From Pseudomonas sp. 21 (GTDB taxonomy: Bacteria; Pseudomonadota; Gammaproteobacteria; Pseudomonadales; Pseudomonadaceae), in assembly GCF_000955805.1 (NCBI RefSeq), contig NZ_JYOA01000001.1, positions 492,510 through 556,509 of the forward strand: a stretch of 64,000 nucleotides of DNA, in the 5' to 3' direction. Positions 34,776 to 44,724 of the stretch are shown one piece after another. Within the stretch, counting starts at the first letter, position 1. Each line of letters opens with the position of its first letter. Made by a program: the position numbers and the translations under genes. The notes beneath the pieces are model-generated. The model was given only the letters and a program-made list of their open reading frames with translations. It did not search any database and was not told where the DNA came from.

Positions 34776-35792
34776 ATGCGACCCCGACTGCCCCGAGCCC
34801 TTGCCCTGCTGCTCGTCCTCGCCCTGCCCGGTTGCGAACGCATCCAGCACGCGGCGCTGGATGCCATGGTCAAGGACCACACCGACCAGTCCCTGATCCA
34901 GGGCGGCAACGCCATTCGCGTCATCCTCTGCGGCACCGGCACGCCGCAGGTCAACGCCACTCGCGGCCAGGCCTGCACCCTGGTGGCCGCTGGCGGCCGG
35001 CTGTTCCTCTTCGATGCCGGCGAGAACGCCATGCGCAACCTGGAGACCAGCCACGTGCCGATACAGGCACTGAACCAGGTGTTCATCACCCACTGGCACT
35101 CGGACCATTTCAATGGCCTCGGCGCGCTGATCAACCACAGCTGGATCTACGGCCGGCAGACACCCTTCGTGGTCTACGGCCCGACCGGCGTGGAGCAGGT
35201 CGTCGAGGGACTGGCCATGGCCTATGCCCAGGACGCCAGCTACCGCAGCGCCCATGCCCTGCCTGCCACCGACCGGCGCCTGGCATTCGCCGAGCCGCGC
35301 CAGGTGGAGATCGCCGAGGGACAGGAATCGGTGCGCGTCTATGACCAGGACGGCGTGACCATCGATGCCTACCGCGTCGACCACCATCCGGTGGAACCCG
35401 CGTACGGCTATGTGCTGCGCTACCAGGGCAGGAAGCTGTTCATCAGCGGCGATACCCGCGTCAGCGAGCGCTACCTGGAAGCCATGCGCGATGCCGACCT
35501 GGTGGTGCACGAGGCGATCAATGCGCATCTGGTGCACGAGGGCGCCGCCGCGCTCGAACGCACCGGGCAGAAGGACCGTGGCCAGCAGGCCGTGCGCGTA
35601 CTCGATTACCACGCCGACACCCTGGAGCTGGCACGCATGGCCCAGCGCGCCGGCGTGCGCCATCTGCTGCTCACCCACCTGATCCCGGCCCCGGACAACT
35701 TCCTCGCCAGACGGATGTTCGTCAGTGGCATGGCCGATGAGTATTCGGGCGAGATCACGCTCGGGGAGGACGTCCTCGACCTGAGCCTCTAG
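34776..35792 (+). CDS. MBL-fold metallo-hydrolase lipoprotein
   Basis: The 338-residue protein has a lipoprotein signal with lipobox LALPGC (Cys20), so it is periplasmic and membrane-tethered. The metallo-beta-lactamase-fold ligands are complete: THWHSDHFNGLG (HxHxDH), a His in the VDHHPV segment, FISGDTR (Asp) and LLTHLIP (His). The spacing resembles RNase Z/arylsulfatase-type members, several of which hydrolyse sulfate or phosphate esters or lactones. In this cluster it may release a phenol from an ester or conjugate outside the inner membrane before uptake; that is inference. Part of the rightward operon, 51 bp after the ligase. Confidence 0.82.
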   Translation: MRPRLPRALALLLVLALPGCERIQHAALDAMVKDHTDQSLIQGGNAIRVILCGTGTPQVNATRGQACTLVAAGGRLFLFDAGENAMRNLETSHVPIQALNQVFITHWHSDHFNGLGALINHSWIYGRQTPFVVYGPTGVEQVVEGLAMAYAQDASYRSAHALPATDRRLAFAEPRQVEIAEGQESVRVYDQDGVTIDAYRVDHHPVEPAYGYVLRYQGRKLFISGDTRVSERYLEAMRDADLVVHEAINAHLVHEGAAALERTGQKDRGQQAVRVLDYHADTLELARMAQRAGVRHLLLTHLIPAPDNFLARRMFVSGMADEYSGEITLGEDVLDLSL

Positions 35793-35816
35793 CGCCTTCC
35801 ACCACCACCTTCATCA

Positions 35817-35839
35817 ACTGGCCCGCACGCCGCGGGCCA
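35817..35839. other. Intercistronic hairpin before the DUF1302 gene
   Basis: CTGGCCCGC-ACGCC-GCGGGCCAG is a perfect 9-bp stem with a 5-nt loop, 25 bp after the MBL stop. No T-tract follows, so it is more likely an mRNA processing or stability element, or a weak attenuator, than a full terminator. Confidence 0.5.
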
Positions 35840-35880
35840 GCGGGCCCCGCTGCGCCCGAAAAAGGGCCGGCAGACGACAG

Positions 35881-35891
35881 AACAACAACAA
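35881..35891 (+). promoter_or_regulatory. CA motif run before the DUF1302 gene
   Basis: AACAACAACAA, two overlapping AANAANAA matches, ends just before the AGAGGT ribosome site and 13 bases before the ATG at 35905. Confidence 0.6.
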
Positions 35892-35904
35892 GAGGTCGTT
35901 TCAG

Positions 35905-37755
35905 ATGAACCGCAGATCACCCGCCTTGCACCTGCTCGCGCTTCCCGCCGCCATCGGCCTGGCCGTTTACGGCGACGGCGCGCAGGCCTTCACCTTCTCC
36001 CTCGGCGAGATCGAGGGGCAGTTCGACTCCAGCCTCTCGGTCGGCGCCAGCTGGGCCATGCGCAATGCCGACGCCGGCCTGCTGCACAGCCACAGCTCCG
36101 ACGACGGCAAACGCAACTTCCGCGAGGGCGACACCTTCTCCAAGGTGTTCAAGGGCATCCACGACCTGGAGCTGAAGTACGGCGACTCCGGAGCCTTCGT
36201 CCGCGGCAAGTACTGGTACGACTTCAAGCTCAAGGACGAGCACTTGCACTTCAAGGACATCGACGACCACGGCCGCGAGGAAGGCGCCAAGGCCTCCGGC
36301 GCCGAGTTCCTCGATGCCTTCCTGTACCACAACTACAGCATCGGCGACCTGCCCGGCACCGTGCGCCTGGGCAAGCAAGTGGTGAGCTGGGGCGAGAGCA
36401 CCTTCATCCAGGGCGGCATCAACGCGATCAACCCGATCGACGTCGCGGCCTTCCGCCGGCCCGGCTCGGAGATCAAGGAAGGCCTGATCCCGGTGAACAT
36501 GTTCTACGTCTCGCAGAACTTCAGCGAGCACCTGTCCGCCGAGGCCTTCTACCAGCTGGAATGGCAGAAGACCGTGATCGACAACTGCGGCACCTTCTTC
36601 TCCACCACCGACGTGATGGCCGATGGCTGCAATGGCCTGGCCGCCGGCCCGGTGATCGACCAGAACCCGCTGGCGGTCCAGGCCCTGGCACCGGCGGGGA
36701 TCAACCTGACCGACGAGGGCATCGTCATCCCCCGCGGCAAGGACCGCGAAGCGCGCGACGACGGCCAGTGGGGCGCGGCCCTGCGCTGGTTCGCCCCGGA
36801 GCTGGACAGCGAATTCGCCGGCTACTTCATCAACTACCACAGCCGCCAGCCCTACCTCAGCGTACGCAGCGGCCCGCACGCCGCCGACCTGGGCTTCGCC
36901 CCGCAGCTGTGCGGCAACCTCGGCATTCCGGATGCCCTCTGCGGCGCGGTGATCGGCAGCGGCGCCGGCCAGCAGCTGACCCAGGCCTATCGCCTGGGCA
37001 GTGCCCAGTACTTCGCCGACTACCCCGAAGACATCCAGCTCTACGGCCTGAGCTTCAGCACCAGCCTGCCCACCGGCACCACCCTGGCCGGCGAGATCAG
37101 CTACCGGCCGAACATGCCGGTGCAGATCAACCCGGTGGACCTGGTCACCTCGACCCTGGGCATACCAGCGCTCACACCGGTCTACGGCGACGCGCCGGCA
37201 CCGGCCAACGACGCGATCCTCAAGGGCTACCGGCGCAAGGAAGTGACCCAGGCACAGGTCACCGCCACGCACTTCTTCGATCAGGTGATGGGCGCCGACC
37301 GCCTGACCCTGATCGGCGAGATCGGCGTCACCCATGTCGGCGGCCTGGGCGGCGACGACGAGCTGCGCTACGGCCGCAGCCCGGTATTCGGCCAGGGGGC
37401 GCTGTACCCGGACAACAGCCTGTGCACCGGCAACAGCGTCACGCCGCAGTACTGCAACGACTCGGGCTTCGTCACCAGCACCGCCTGGGGCTACCAGACG
37501 CGGGCCATCTGGGAGTACGCCGACCTCATCGACGGCGCCACGGTGCGGCCCAACCTGGCCTGGTCCCACGACGTCCACGGCTATGCCCCGGAACCGGGCT
37601 TCAACCAGGGCGCGCGGGCGATCAGCGTCGGCGTCGATGGCACCTACCTCAACACCTACAACCTGAGCCTTTCCTACACCAACTTCTTCGGCGGTAAGTA
37701 CAACGTGAATACCGACCGGGACTTCCTTGCCCTGAGCCTTGGCGTGTCGTTCTAA
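35905..37755 (+). CDS. DUF1302 family outer-membrane beta-barrel protein (cluster copy)
   Basis: The 616-residue product has a signal peptide (cleavage near YGDGAQAF) and the same hallmarks as the copy at 3593-5554: FSLGEIEGQFDSSLSVGASWAM, then VRLGKQVVSWGESTFIQGG with INAINPID, YGLSFSTSLP, and a C-terminal Phe (LSLGVSF) typical of outer-membrane barrels. Four cysteines in surface-loop regions (for example DNCGTFFSTTD and LCTGNSVTPQYC) may form disulfides. It probably works with the DUF1329 protein encoded 14 bp downstream in moving or sensing a hydrophobic substrate at the outer membrane. No RND/MMPL partner is encoded here. Confidence 0.85.
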   Translation: MNRRSPALHLLALPAAIGLAVYGDGAQAFTFSLGEIEGQFDSSLSVGASWAMRNADAGLLHSHSSDDGKRNFREGDTFSKVFKGIHDLELKYGDSGAFVRGKYWYDFKLKDEHLHFKDIDDHGREEGAKASGAEFLDAFLYHNYSIGDLPGTVRLGKQVVSWGESTFIQGGINAINPIDVAAFRRPGSEIKEGLIPVNMFYVSQNFSEHLSAEAFYQLEWQKTVIDNCGTFFSTTDVMADGCNGLAAGPVIDQNPLAVQALAPAGINLTDEGIVIPRGKDREARDDGQWGAALRWFAPELDSEFAGYFINYHSRQPYLSVRSGPHAADLGFAPQLCGNLGIPDALCGAVIGSGAGQQLTQAYRLGSAQYFADYPEDIQLYGLSFSTSLPTGTTLAGEISYRPNMPVQINPVDLVTSTLGIPALTPVYGDAPAPANDAILKGYRRKEVTQAQVTATHFFDQVMGADRLTLIGEIGVTHVGGLGGDDELRYGRSPVFGQGALYPDNSLCTGNSVTPQYCNDSGFVTSTAWGYQTRAIWEYADLIDGATVRPNLAWSHDVHGYAPEPGFNQGARAISVGVDGTYLNTYNLSLSYTNFFGGKYNVNTDRDFLALSLGVSF

Positions 37756-37769
37756 GCGGAGAGAACCCG

Positions 37770-39125
37770 ATGAACAAGAAACTTGCGTGCGCTTCCCTGC
37801 TCCTCCTGACCCTGCCCTTCAACCTCCAGGCCGCCGTTCCCGAAGCGGAAGCGGCGAAACTCGGCAACGCCCTCACGCCCCTGGGCGCGGAGCGTGCCGG
37901 CAATGCCGACGGCAGCATTCCCGCCTGGGATGGCGGCCTGCCGACCAACGCCGGCAGCCGCGGCGCAGACGGACGCCTGAGCGACCCGTTCGCCGCCGAC
38001 AAACCGCTGTTCACCATCACCGCGCAGAACATGGCGCAGTACGCGGCTAACCTCACGCCCGGCCAGCAGGCGATGCTCAAGCGCTACCCCGACTACCACC
38101 TAAACGTGTATCCCGCGCACCGTTCGGCCACCTACCCGGCGGCGGTGCTGCAAGCCGTGGCCGCGAATGCGCGGCATGCCAGCCTGGTCGAGGGCGGCAA
38201 CGGCCTGAAGGACTTCCAGACGGCGATCCCCTTCCCCATTCCGCAGAGCGGCGTCGAGGCGCTGTGGAACCACATCACCCGCTACCGCGGTGGCAGCGCC
38301 CAGCGCCTGCACGTACAGGCGACGCCCACCGCCAACGGCACCTACACGCCCACTTACTTCCAGCAGCAGTTCAGCTACCGCGACCAGCTCACCGACTACA
38401 GCCCGGACAAGGACAACAACGTCCTCTTCTACTACAAGCAGCTGGTGACCGCGCCGGCGCGGCTGGCCGGTGACGTGGTGCTGGTCCACGAGACCCTCGA
38501 CCAGGTCCGCGAGCCGCGCATGGCCTGGGTCTACAGCGCCGGCCAGCGTCGCGTGCGGCGCGCCCCGCAGATTGCCTACGACGGCCCCTACCCGGCCTCG
38601 GACGGCCTGCGCGTGGCGGACAACCTGGACATGTTCAACGGCGCGCCGGATCGCTACGACTGGAAGCTGGTGGGCAAGAAGGAAATCTACGTGCCCTACA
38701 ACAGCTTCGCCCTCGACTCCACCGCCCACCGCTATGACGACCTGGTCAAGCCCGGCCACCTCAACCAGGACCTGGTGCGCTACGAGAAACACCGCGTGTG
38801 GGAAGTCGAAGGCACCCTGCGCGCCGGCGAGCGGCACATCTACGCGCGCCGCGTGCTGTTCCTCGACGAGGACACCTGGCAGGCCGTGCTCGCCGACCAC
38901 TACGACGGCCGCGGTACCCTCTGGCGCGTGGGCGAGAGCTTCATGACGCCGCTGTATGACAAGCAGATTCCCTGGCTGGGCGTGGAAGCCATCTACGACC
39001 TGATCAATGGCCGCTACCTGGTCTCGGGCCTGACCAACCAGGAGAAGTCCCAGGTGGAATTCGGCTTCAGGGCCAGCAGCGTCGACTACACCCCGACGGC
39101 GCTGAGGAACCAGGGCATCCGCTGA
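37770..39125 (+). CDS. DUF1329 family envelope protein (cluster copy)
   Basis: A 451-residue protein with a signal peptide (MNKKLACASLLLLTLPFNLQAA). It shares with the 2209-3579 copy the segments LTPLGAERAGNADGSIPAW, FPIPQSGVEALWNHITRYRG, QRRVRRAPQIAYDGP, DRYDWKLVGKKEIYVPYN and GERHIYARRVLFLDEDTW. It ends the rightward operon and is followed by a strong terminator. The codons after ATG (AAC AAG AAA) contain AACAAGAA, matching AANAANAA, although Asn-Lys-Lys starts are common so this may be chance. Role unknown; envelope lipid-like binding is inferred from the predicted LolB-like fold of the family. Confidence 0.85.
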   Translation: MNKKLACASLLLLTLPFNLQAAVPEAEAAKLGNALTPLGAERAGNADGSIPAWDGGLPTNAGSRGADGRLSDPFAADKPLFTITAQNMAQYAANLTPGQQAMLKRYPDYHLNVYPAHRSATYPAAVLQAVAANARHASLVEGGNGLKDFQTAIPFPIPQSGVEALWNHITRYRGGSAQRLHVQATPTANGTYTPTYFQQQFSYRDQLTDYSPDKDNNVLFYYKQLVTAPARLAGDVVLVHETLDQVREPRMAWVYSAGQRRVRRAPQIAYDGPYPASDGLRVADNLDMFNGAPDRYDWKLVGKKEIYVPYNSFALDSTAHRYDDLVKPGHLNQDLVRYEKHRVWEVEGTLRAGERHIYARRVLFLDEDTWQAVLADHYDGRGTLWRVGESFMTPLYDKQIPWLGVEAIYDLINGRYLVSGLTNQEKSQVEFGFRASSVDYTPTALRNQGIR

Positions 39126-39155
39126 CCTTGTGCGAACGGGATAAACCGACCCGCA

Positions 39156-39188
39156 TGAAAAAGGCCGCCTTGTGGGCGGCCTTTTTCA
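39156..39188. terminator. Bidirectional terminator between the catabolic operon and braB
   Basis: GAAAAAGGCCGCC-TTGT-GGGCGGCCTTTTTC: A-tract and T-tract flank the stem so it can terminate both convergent units. It marks the right end of the inserted catabolic region. Confidence 0.9.
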
Positions 39189-39202
39189 TCGATGGCGGGA
39201 TA

Positions 39203-40516
39203 TCAGGCCAGCGCTTCCTGGGGTTTGCCCAGCAGGCGGTCGATCACCACCATCACGGCCAGCATGACGACCGAGGGGATCAGCCACGCGAGGCCCTGCT
39301 CGGCCAGCGGCAGGTGTTCCATCCAGGCCGGCATCCAGGCGTCGAGCTTGGCGCCCTTGAGCGCGTCGATGATGCCGAAGACGAAGGAAATCACCATCAC
39401 CGGGGCAACGATGCGGGTCTGCGAACGCCACAGGCTGGCGCAGAAGCTCAGCGCCACCAGCACGATGCACGGCGGGTAGATGGCGGTCAGCACCGGGATG
39501 GAGAACTGGATGAGCTTGGTCAGGCCCAGGTTCGACACCAGCAGCGAGAAGCCGGCCAGGATGACCACCAGGCTGCGGTAGGACAGCGGCAGGATGCGGC
39601 AGAAGTACTCGGCGCAGGCGCAGGTCAGGCCCACAGCGGTGACCAGGCAGGCCAGCGCGATCAGCACGGCGAGGAAGGTGCTGCCCAGCGAGCCGAAGGT
39701 GTGCTGCACGTATGCGTGCAGGACGGCAGCGCCGTTGGCGGCACCGGCAGCGATGTCATGGCTGCCCGAGCCCAGGCGGAACAGGCTGATGTACACCAGC
39801 GCCAGGCCGACACCGGCGATCAGGCCAGCAATGATGGCGTAGCGGGTGATCAGGCGCGGCGAATCCACACCACGGGAGCGGATCGCGTTGACGATGACGA
39901 TGCCGAAGACCAGCGCGCCAAGGGTGTCCATGGTCAGGTAGCCATTGACGAAGCCCTGGGAGAACGCCGCGGCCTGGTAGGCCGGCTCAGCAACGCCGAT
40001 GGGGCCGGCCGGCAGCATGAAGGCTGCGATGCCCAGGGCAGCCAGGGCGATGATCTTCAACGGCGCGAGGAAGCGGCCGACGGTATCCAGCAGCTTGCCC
40101 GGATACAGCGAGATCACCAGCACGATCAGGAAGTACACCAGGCTGTAGAGGAACAGCGGCAGCGCGCCCTCCCCGGTCAGCGGCGCCAGGCCGACTTCGA
40201 AGGAAACGGTGGCGGTACGCGGGGTGGCGAACAGCGGCCCGACCGACAGGTAGCAGACAGCTGCCAGCAACCCGCCGGCGACCTTGCCGATGGGGTGGCT
40301 CAGGGTGTCCATCGCACCACCGACCTTGGCCAGTGCGACCACGGTGATCACCGGCAGGCCGACCGCGGTGATCAGGAAGCCCAGCGCGGCCATCCATACG
40401 TGCGGCCCCGACTGCAGGCCCACGATCGGCGGGAAGATGATGTTGCCCGCGCCGACGAACAGCGCGAAGGTCATAAAACCCAATGCCAGGACGTCCTGGC
40501 CTTTCAAGACTTTCAT
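39203..40516 (-). CDS. braB: Branched-chain amino acid transport system II carrier BraB (LIVCS family)
   Basis: Start 40516 gives 437 residues, the length I remember for P. aeruginosa BraB. Around 12 membrane helices are visible. Family features: [22 protein letters not shown] at the N terminus, the [19 protein letters not shown] segment, and [14 protein letters not shown] loop [18 protein letters not shown]. It imports Leu, Ile and Val coupled to Na+. The ribosome site is poor. It lies between sucD and the catabolic region; its counterpart in PAO1 borders the DUF599 gene directly. Confidence 0.9.
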   Translation of the reverse strand: MKVLKGQDVLALGFMTFALFVGAGNIIFPPIVGLQSGPHVWMAALGFLITAVGLPVITVVALAKVGGAMDTLSHPIGKVAGGLLAAVCYLSVGPLFATPRTATVSFEVGLAPLTGEGALPLFLYSLVYFLIVLVISLYPGKLLDTVGRFLAPLKIIALAALGIAAFMLPAGPIGVAEPAYQAAAFSQGFVNGYLTMDTLGALVFGIVIVNAIRSRGVDSPRLITRYAIIAGLIAGVGLALVYISLFRLGSGSHDIAAGAANGAAVLHAYVQHTFGSLGSTFLAVLIALACLVTAVGLTCACAEYFCRILPLSYRSLVVILAGFSLLVSNLGLTKLIQFSIPVLTAIYPPCIVLVALSFCASLWRSQTRIVAPVMVISFVFGIIDALKGAKLDAWMPAWMEHLPLAEQGLAWLIPSVVMLAVMVVIDRLLGKPQEALA

Positions 40517-40944
40517 GAAGGGAAATACCACAGTGCTGAAACGGTTTCGTGGTCTCCCAAGGCACGCACACCGTACGGACGTGACAAAGCCGCATCGGAC
40601 GGGACTGGCTGGCTCACTGCGGCTGAGCCTGCGCATCCTGTGATGCTGCTGTCATCGGTACGGTGATTTGTTCTTGGAAGTCCGATAGCAGAGGTTTTCC
40701 AAGGGCTCGTGGCCCGTTTGCTCCTGCATTCTGGTTATCCCGACATCCTTGCCGGTCAGGAATCGCCGTCGCTTCCGGGTAGGAATTGACGGTGAGCGAG
40801 CCTTCCCTTGTGGGGAACGCAACGCTTCATATAGTTGCTAGCCTAACGATCTATTCCGATGAACTGCACTGACATACGTCAGATCGTCCGCGCAATGATC
40901 GGCGATGTCGCCTGAACGACACTTTGTAGACGCAGCCATAACGA
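40517..40944. other. braB-sucD intergenic region, no gene seen
   Basis: About 430 bp without a credible ORF. It must hold the braB promoter. The only structure noted is an imperfect palindrome CTGACATACGTCAG (40869-40882). No convincing -35/-10 pair or known small RNA was recognised. Confidence 0.4.
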
Positions 40945-40970
40945 CAGAGGCCACCCGAAGGTGGCCTCTG
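40945..40970 (-). terminator. Terminator of the sdh-suc gene cluster, UUCG tetraloop
   Basis: On the minus strand CAGAGGCCACC-TTCG-GGTGGCCTCTG is an 11-bp stem closed by a C(UUCG)G tetraloop, 28 bp after the sucD stop. The T-run after it is weak (TCGTTATGG). Confidence 0.7.
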
Positions 40971-40998
40971 TGGACGGACGGTTGAGTAAGCGAGGCGC

Positions 40999-41880
40999 TT
41001 ACTTGACCGGCCAGCCGGTCAGCTCGGCCAGGGCCTTGCCGATGTCAGCCAGGGAACGCACGGTTTTCACACCAGCGTCCTGCAGGGCGGCGAACTTCTC
41101 GTCCGCAGTGCCCTTGCCGCCGGAGATGATAGCGCCGGCGTGGCCCATGCGCTTGCCGGGCGGTGCGGTGACACCAGCGATGTAGGACACCACCGGCTTG
41201 GTCACGTTGGCCTTGATGTAGGCAGCTGCTTCTTCTTCGGCCGAACCACCGATTTCGCCGATCATGACGATGGCTTCGGTTTTCGGGTCTTCCTGGAACA
41301 GCTTCAGGATGTCGATGAAGTTGGAGCCCGGGATCGGGTCACCACCGATGCCCACGCAGGTGGACTGGCCGAAGCCGGCGTCGGTGGTCTGCTTCACGGC
41401 TTCGTAGGTCAGGGTGCCGGAACGCGACACGATGCCTACCTTGCCCGGCAGGTGGATGTGACCCGGCATGATGCCGATCTTGCACTCGCCGGGAGTGATC
41501 ACGCCCGGGCAGTTCGGGCCGATCAGGCGTACGCCCAGCTCGTCGCACTTGACCTTGGCTTCCAGCATGTCGATGGTCGGGATGCCTTCGGTGATGCAGA
41601 CGATCAGCTTGATGCCGCCGAAGGCCGCTTCCAGGATCGAGTCCTTGCAGAACGGAGCCGGAACGTAGATGACCGAAGCGTCAGCGCCGGTAGCTTCCAC
41701 GGCTTCCTTGACGGTGTTGAACACCGGCAGGCCCAGGTGGGTAGTGCCGCCCTTGCCGGGGGTCACGCCGCCAACCATCTTGGTGCCGTAGGCGATGGCT
41801 TGTTCGGAGTGGAAGGTACCCTGCGAGCCGGTGAAGCCCTGGCAGATGACTTTGGTGTCTTTATTGATCAGGACGCTCAT
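40999..41880 (-). CDS. sucD: Succinyl-CoA synthetase alpha subunit
   Basis: A 293-residue protein with the CoA-binding Rossmann start ([26 protein letters not shown]), [20 protein letters not shown], and the phosphorylated active-site His247 in [18 protein letters not shown]. It catalyses succinyl-CoA + NDP + Pi to succinate + NTP + CoA with SucC. The ATG overlaps the sucC stop by one base (TAATG), so translation is coupled. Confidence 0.97.
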   Translation of the reverse strand: MSVLINKDTKVICQGFTGSQGTFHSEQAIAYGTKMVGGVTPGKGGTTHLGLPVFNTVKEAVEATGADASVIYVPAPFCKDSILEAAFGGIKLIVCITEGIPTIDMLEAKVKCDELGVRLIGPNCPGVITPGECKIGIMPGHIHLPGKVGIVSRSGTLTYEAVKQTTDAGFGQSTCVGIGGDPIPGSNFIDILKLFQEDPKTEAIVMIGEIGGSAEEEAAAYIKANVTKPVVSYIAGVTAPPGKRMGHAGAIISGGKGTADEKFAALQDAGVKTVRSLADIGKALAELTGWPVK

Positions 41881-43046
41881 TACTTACCCTCCGCGGCCTT
41901 GACGACTTGCTGGGCAGCGTCGGTCAGGCTGGTCGCCGCGATGATGTTCAGACCGCTTTCGGCCAGGACCTTGGCGCCGAGGTCGGCGTTGTTGCCTTCC
42001 AGACGAACGACAACCGGGATTTTCACGCCGACTTCTTTCACGGCGCCGATGATGCCTTCGGCAATCATGTCGCAGCGAACGATGCCGCCGAAGATGTTCA
42101 CCAGAACGGCAGCGACGTTGCTGTCGGACAGGATGATCTTGAACGCTTCGGTCACGCGCTCTTTGGTGGCACCGCCGCCAACGTCGAGGAAGTTGGCCGG
42201 CTTGCCGCCGTGCAGGTTGACGATGTCCATGGTGCCCATGGCCAGGCCAGCGCCGTTGACCATGCAGCCGATGTTGCCTTCCAGCGCGACGTAGTTCAGC
42301 TCCCACTTCTGCGCATGGGCTTCACGAGCGTCGTCCTGGGACGGGTCGTGCATGGCGCGCAGCTTGGGCTGACGGTACATGGCGTTGGAGTCGATGTTGA
42401 TCTTGGCGTCCAGGCAGTGCAGGTTGCCGTCTTTCTTGATCACCAGCGGGTTCACTTCCAGCAGCGCCAGGTCGTAGTCCTGGAACAGCTTGGCGAGGCC
42501 CACGAAGATGTGGGTGAACTGCTTGATCTGGTCGCCTTTCAGGCCCAGCTGGAAAGCCAGCTCGCGGCCCTGGTAGGGCTGAGCGCCAACCAGCGGATCG
42601 ATGGTGGCCTTCAGGATCTTCTCGGGAGTCTCGTGCGCAACCTTCTCGATGTCCACGCCACCTTCGGTGGAGGCCATGAAGACGATGCGACGGCTGGAAC
42701 GGTCGACAACGGCGCCGAGGTACAGCTCCTTGTCGATGTCGGTGCAGGATTCCACCAGGATCTTGCTGACTGGCTGGCCATTGGCGTCAGTCTGGTAAGT
42801 CACCAGACGCTTGCCCAGCCAGTTGGCGGCGAACGCCTTGGCGTCCTCTTTGCTCTTGACCAGCTTCACACCGCCCGCTTTACCGCGGCCACCAGCGTGT
42901 ACCTGGGCTTTAACGACCCACTCGGTACCACCGATCTTTTCACAGGCTTCTGCGGCCTCTTCGGGTGTGTCGACGGCGAAGCCCTTGGATACGGGCAGGC
43001 CGTACTCAGCGAACAGCTGCTTACCCTGATATTCGTGGAGATTCAT
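41880..43046 (-). CDS. sucC: Succinyl-CoA synthetase beta subunit
   Basis: A 388-residue ATP-grasp protein, the standard length. Seen: [19 protein letters not shown], the nucleotide-binding [27 protein letters not shown], and the C-terminal [15 protein letters not shown] and [10 protein letters not shown] segments. It binds nucleotide and forms the catalytic pair with SucD. A 160-bp gap separates it from lpd upstream, longer than the other junctions of the cluster and containing a small hairpin (TCCCC-CTCG-GGGGA around 43127), so a processing site or internal promoter is possible. Confidence 0.97.
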   Translation of the reverse strand: MNLHEYQGKQLFAEYGLPVSKGFAVDTPEEAAEACEKIGGTEWVVKAQVHAGGRGKAGGVKLVKSKEDAKAFAANWLGKRLVTYQTDANGQPVSKILVESCTDIDKELYLGAVVDRSSRRIVFMASTEGGVDIEKVAHETPEKILKATIDPLVGAQPYQGRELAFQLGLKGDQIKQFTHIFVGLAKLFQDYDLALLEVNPLVIKKDGNLHCLDAKINIDSNAMYRQPKLRAMHDPSQDDAREAHAQKWELNYVALEGNIGCMVNGAGLAMGTMDIVNLHGGKPANFLDVGGGATKERVTEAFKIILSDSNVAAVLVNIFGGIVRCDMIAEGIIGAVKEVGVKIPVVVRLEGNNADLGAKVLAESGLNIIAATSLTDAAQQVVKAAEGK

Positions 43047-43206
43047 GCTTGTCTACCGTTTTCGTCTTGGGTATTGCGCATTCGGCGCGGCGCTCGTGGC
43101 ACCACGCCACCTGTGACCGAGTCCCCCTCGGGGGAGAAACGATCCGGCGGGCTGGACGGCAGCCCCTCGCAAAAGACTGCCGCCCTCCCCGCCGTGGTCC
43201 CGTTCC

Positions 43207-44646
<1,440 letters not shown>

Positions 44647-44670
44647 TCAATCCTTATTCCGGTGAAGCGG

Positions 44671-44713
44671 ACGGCCCCTTTCGGGGCCGTCGTGTAGTAC
44701 GGGGCCGTCGTGT
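44671..44713. repeat. Hairpin and 18-bp tandem repeat between sucB and lpd
   Basis: ACGGCCCC-TTTC-GGGGCCGT (44671-44690) is an 8-bp stem. The block GGGGCCGTCGTGT is repeated with an 18-bp period (44683 and 44701), so the stem can pair with either copy. It lies in the 81-bp sucB-lpd gap and could affect mRNA stability. Confidence 0.6.
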
Positions 44714-44724
44714 GAACTGACGTA

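Noticed and set aside
32721..35678. A 985-codon minus-strand frame opposite the ligase and MBL genes
   Set aside because: Antisense shadow; low-complexity composition and no start signals, while the + strand genes have complete catalytic motifs.
21155..39190. Naming the pathway as classical mhp (3-hydroxyphenylpropionate) degradation
   Set aside because: MhpA-like hydroxylases and an extradiol enzyme are present, but the dioxygenase is VOC type rather than the LigB-type MhpB, and MhpC/D/E/F homologues are missing.
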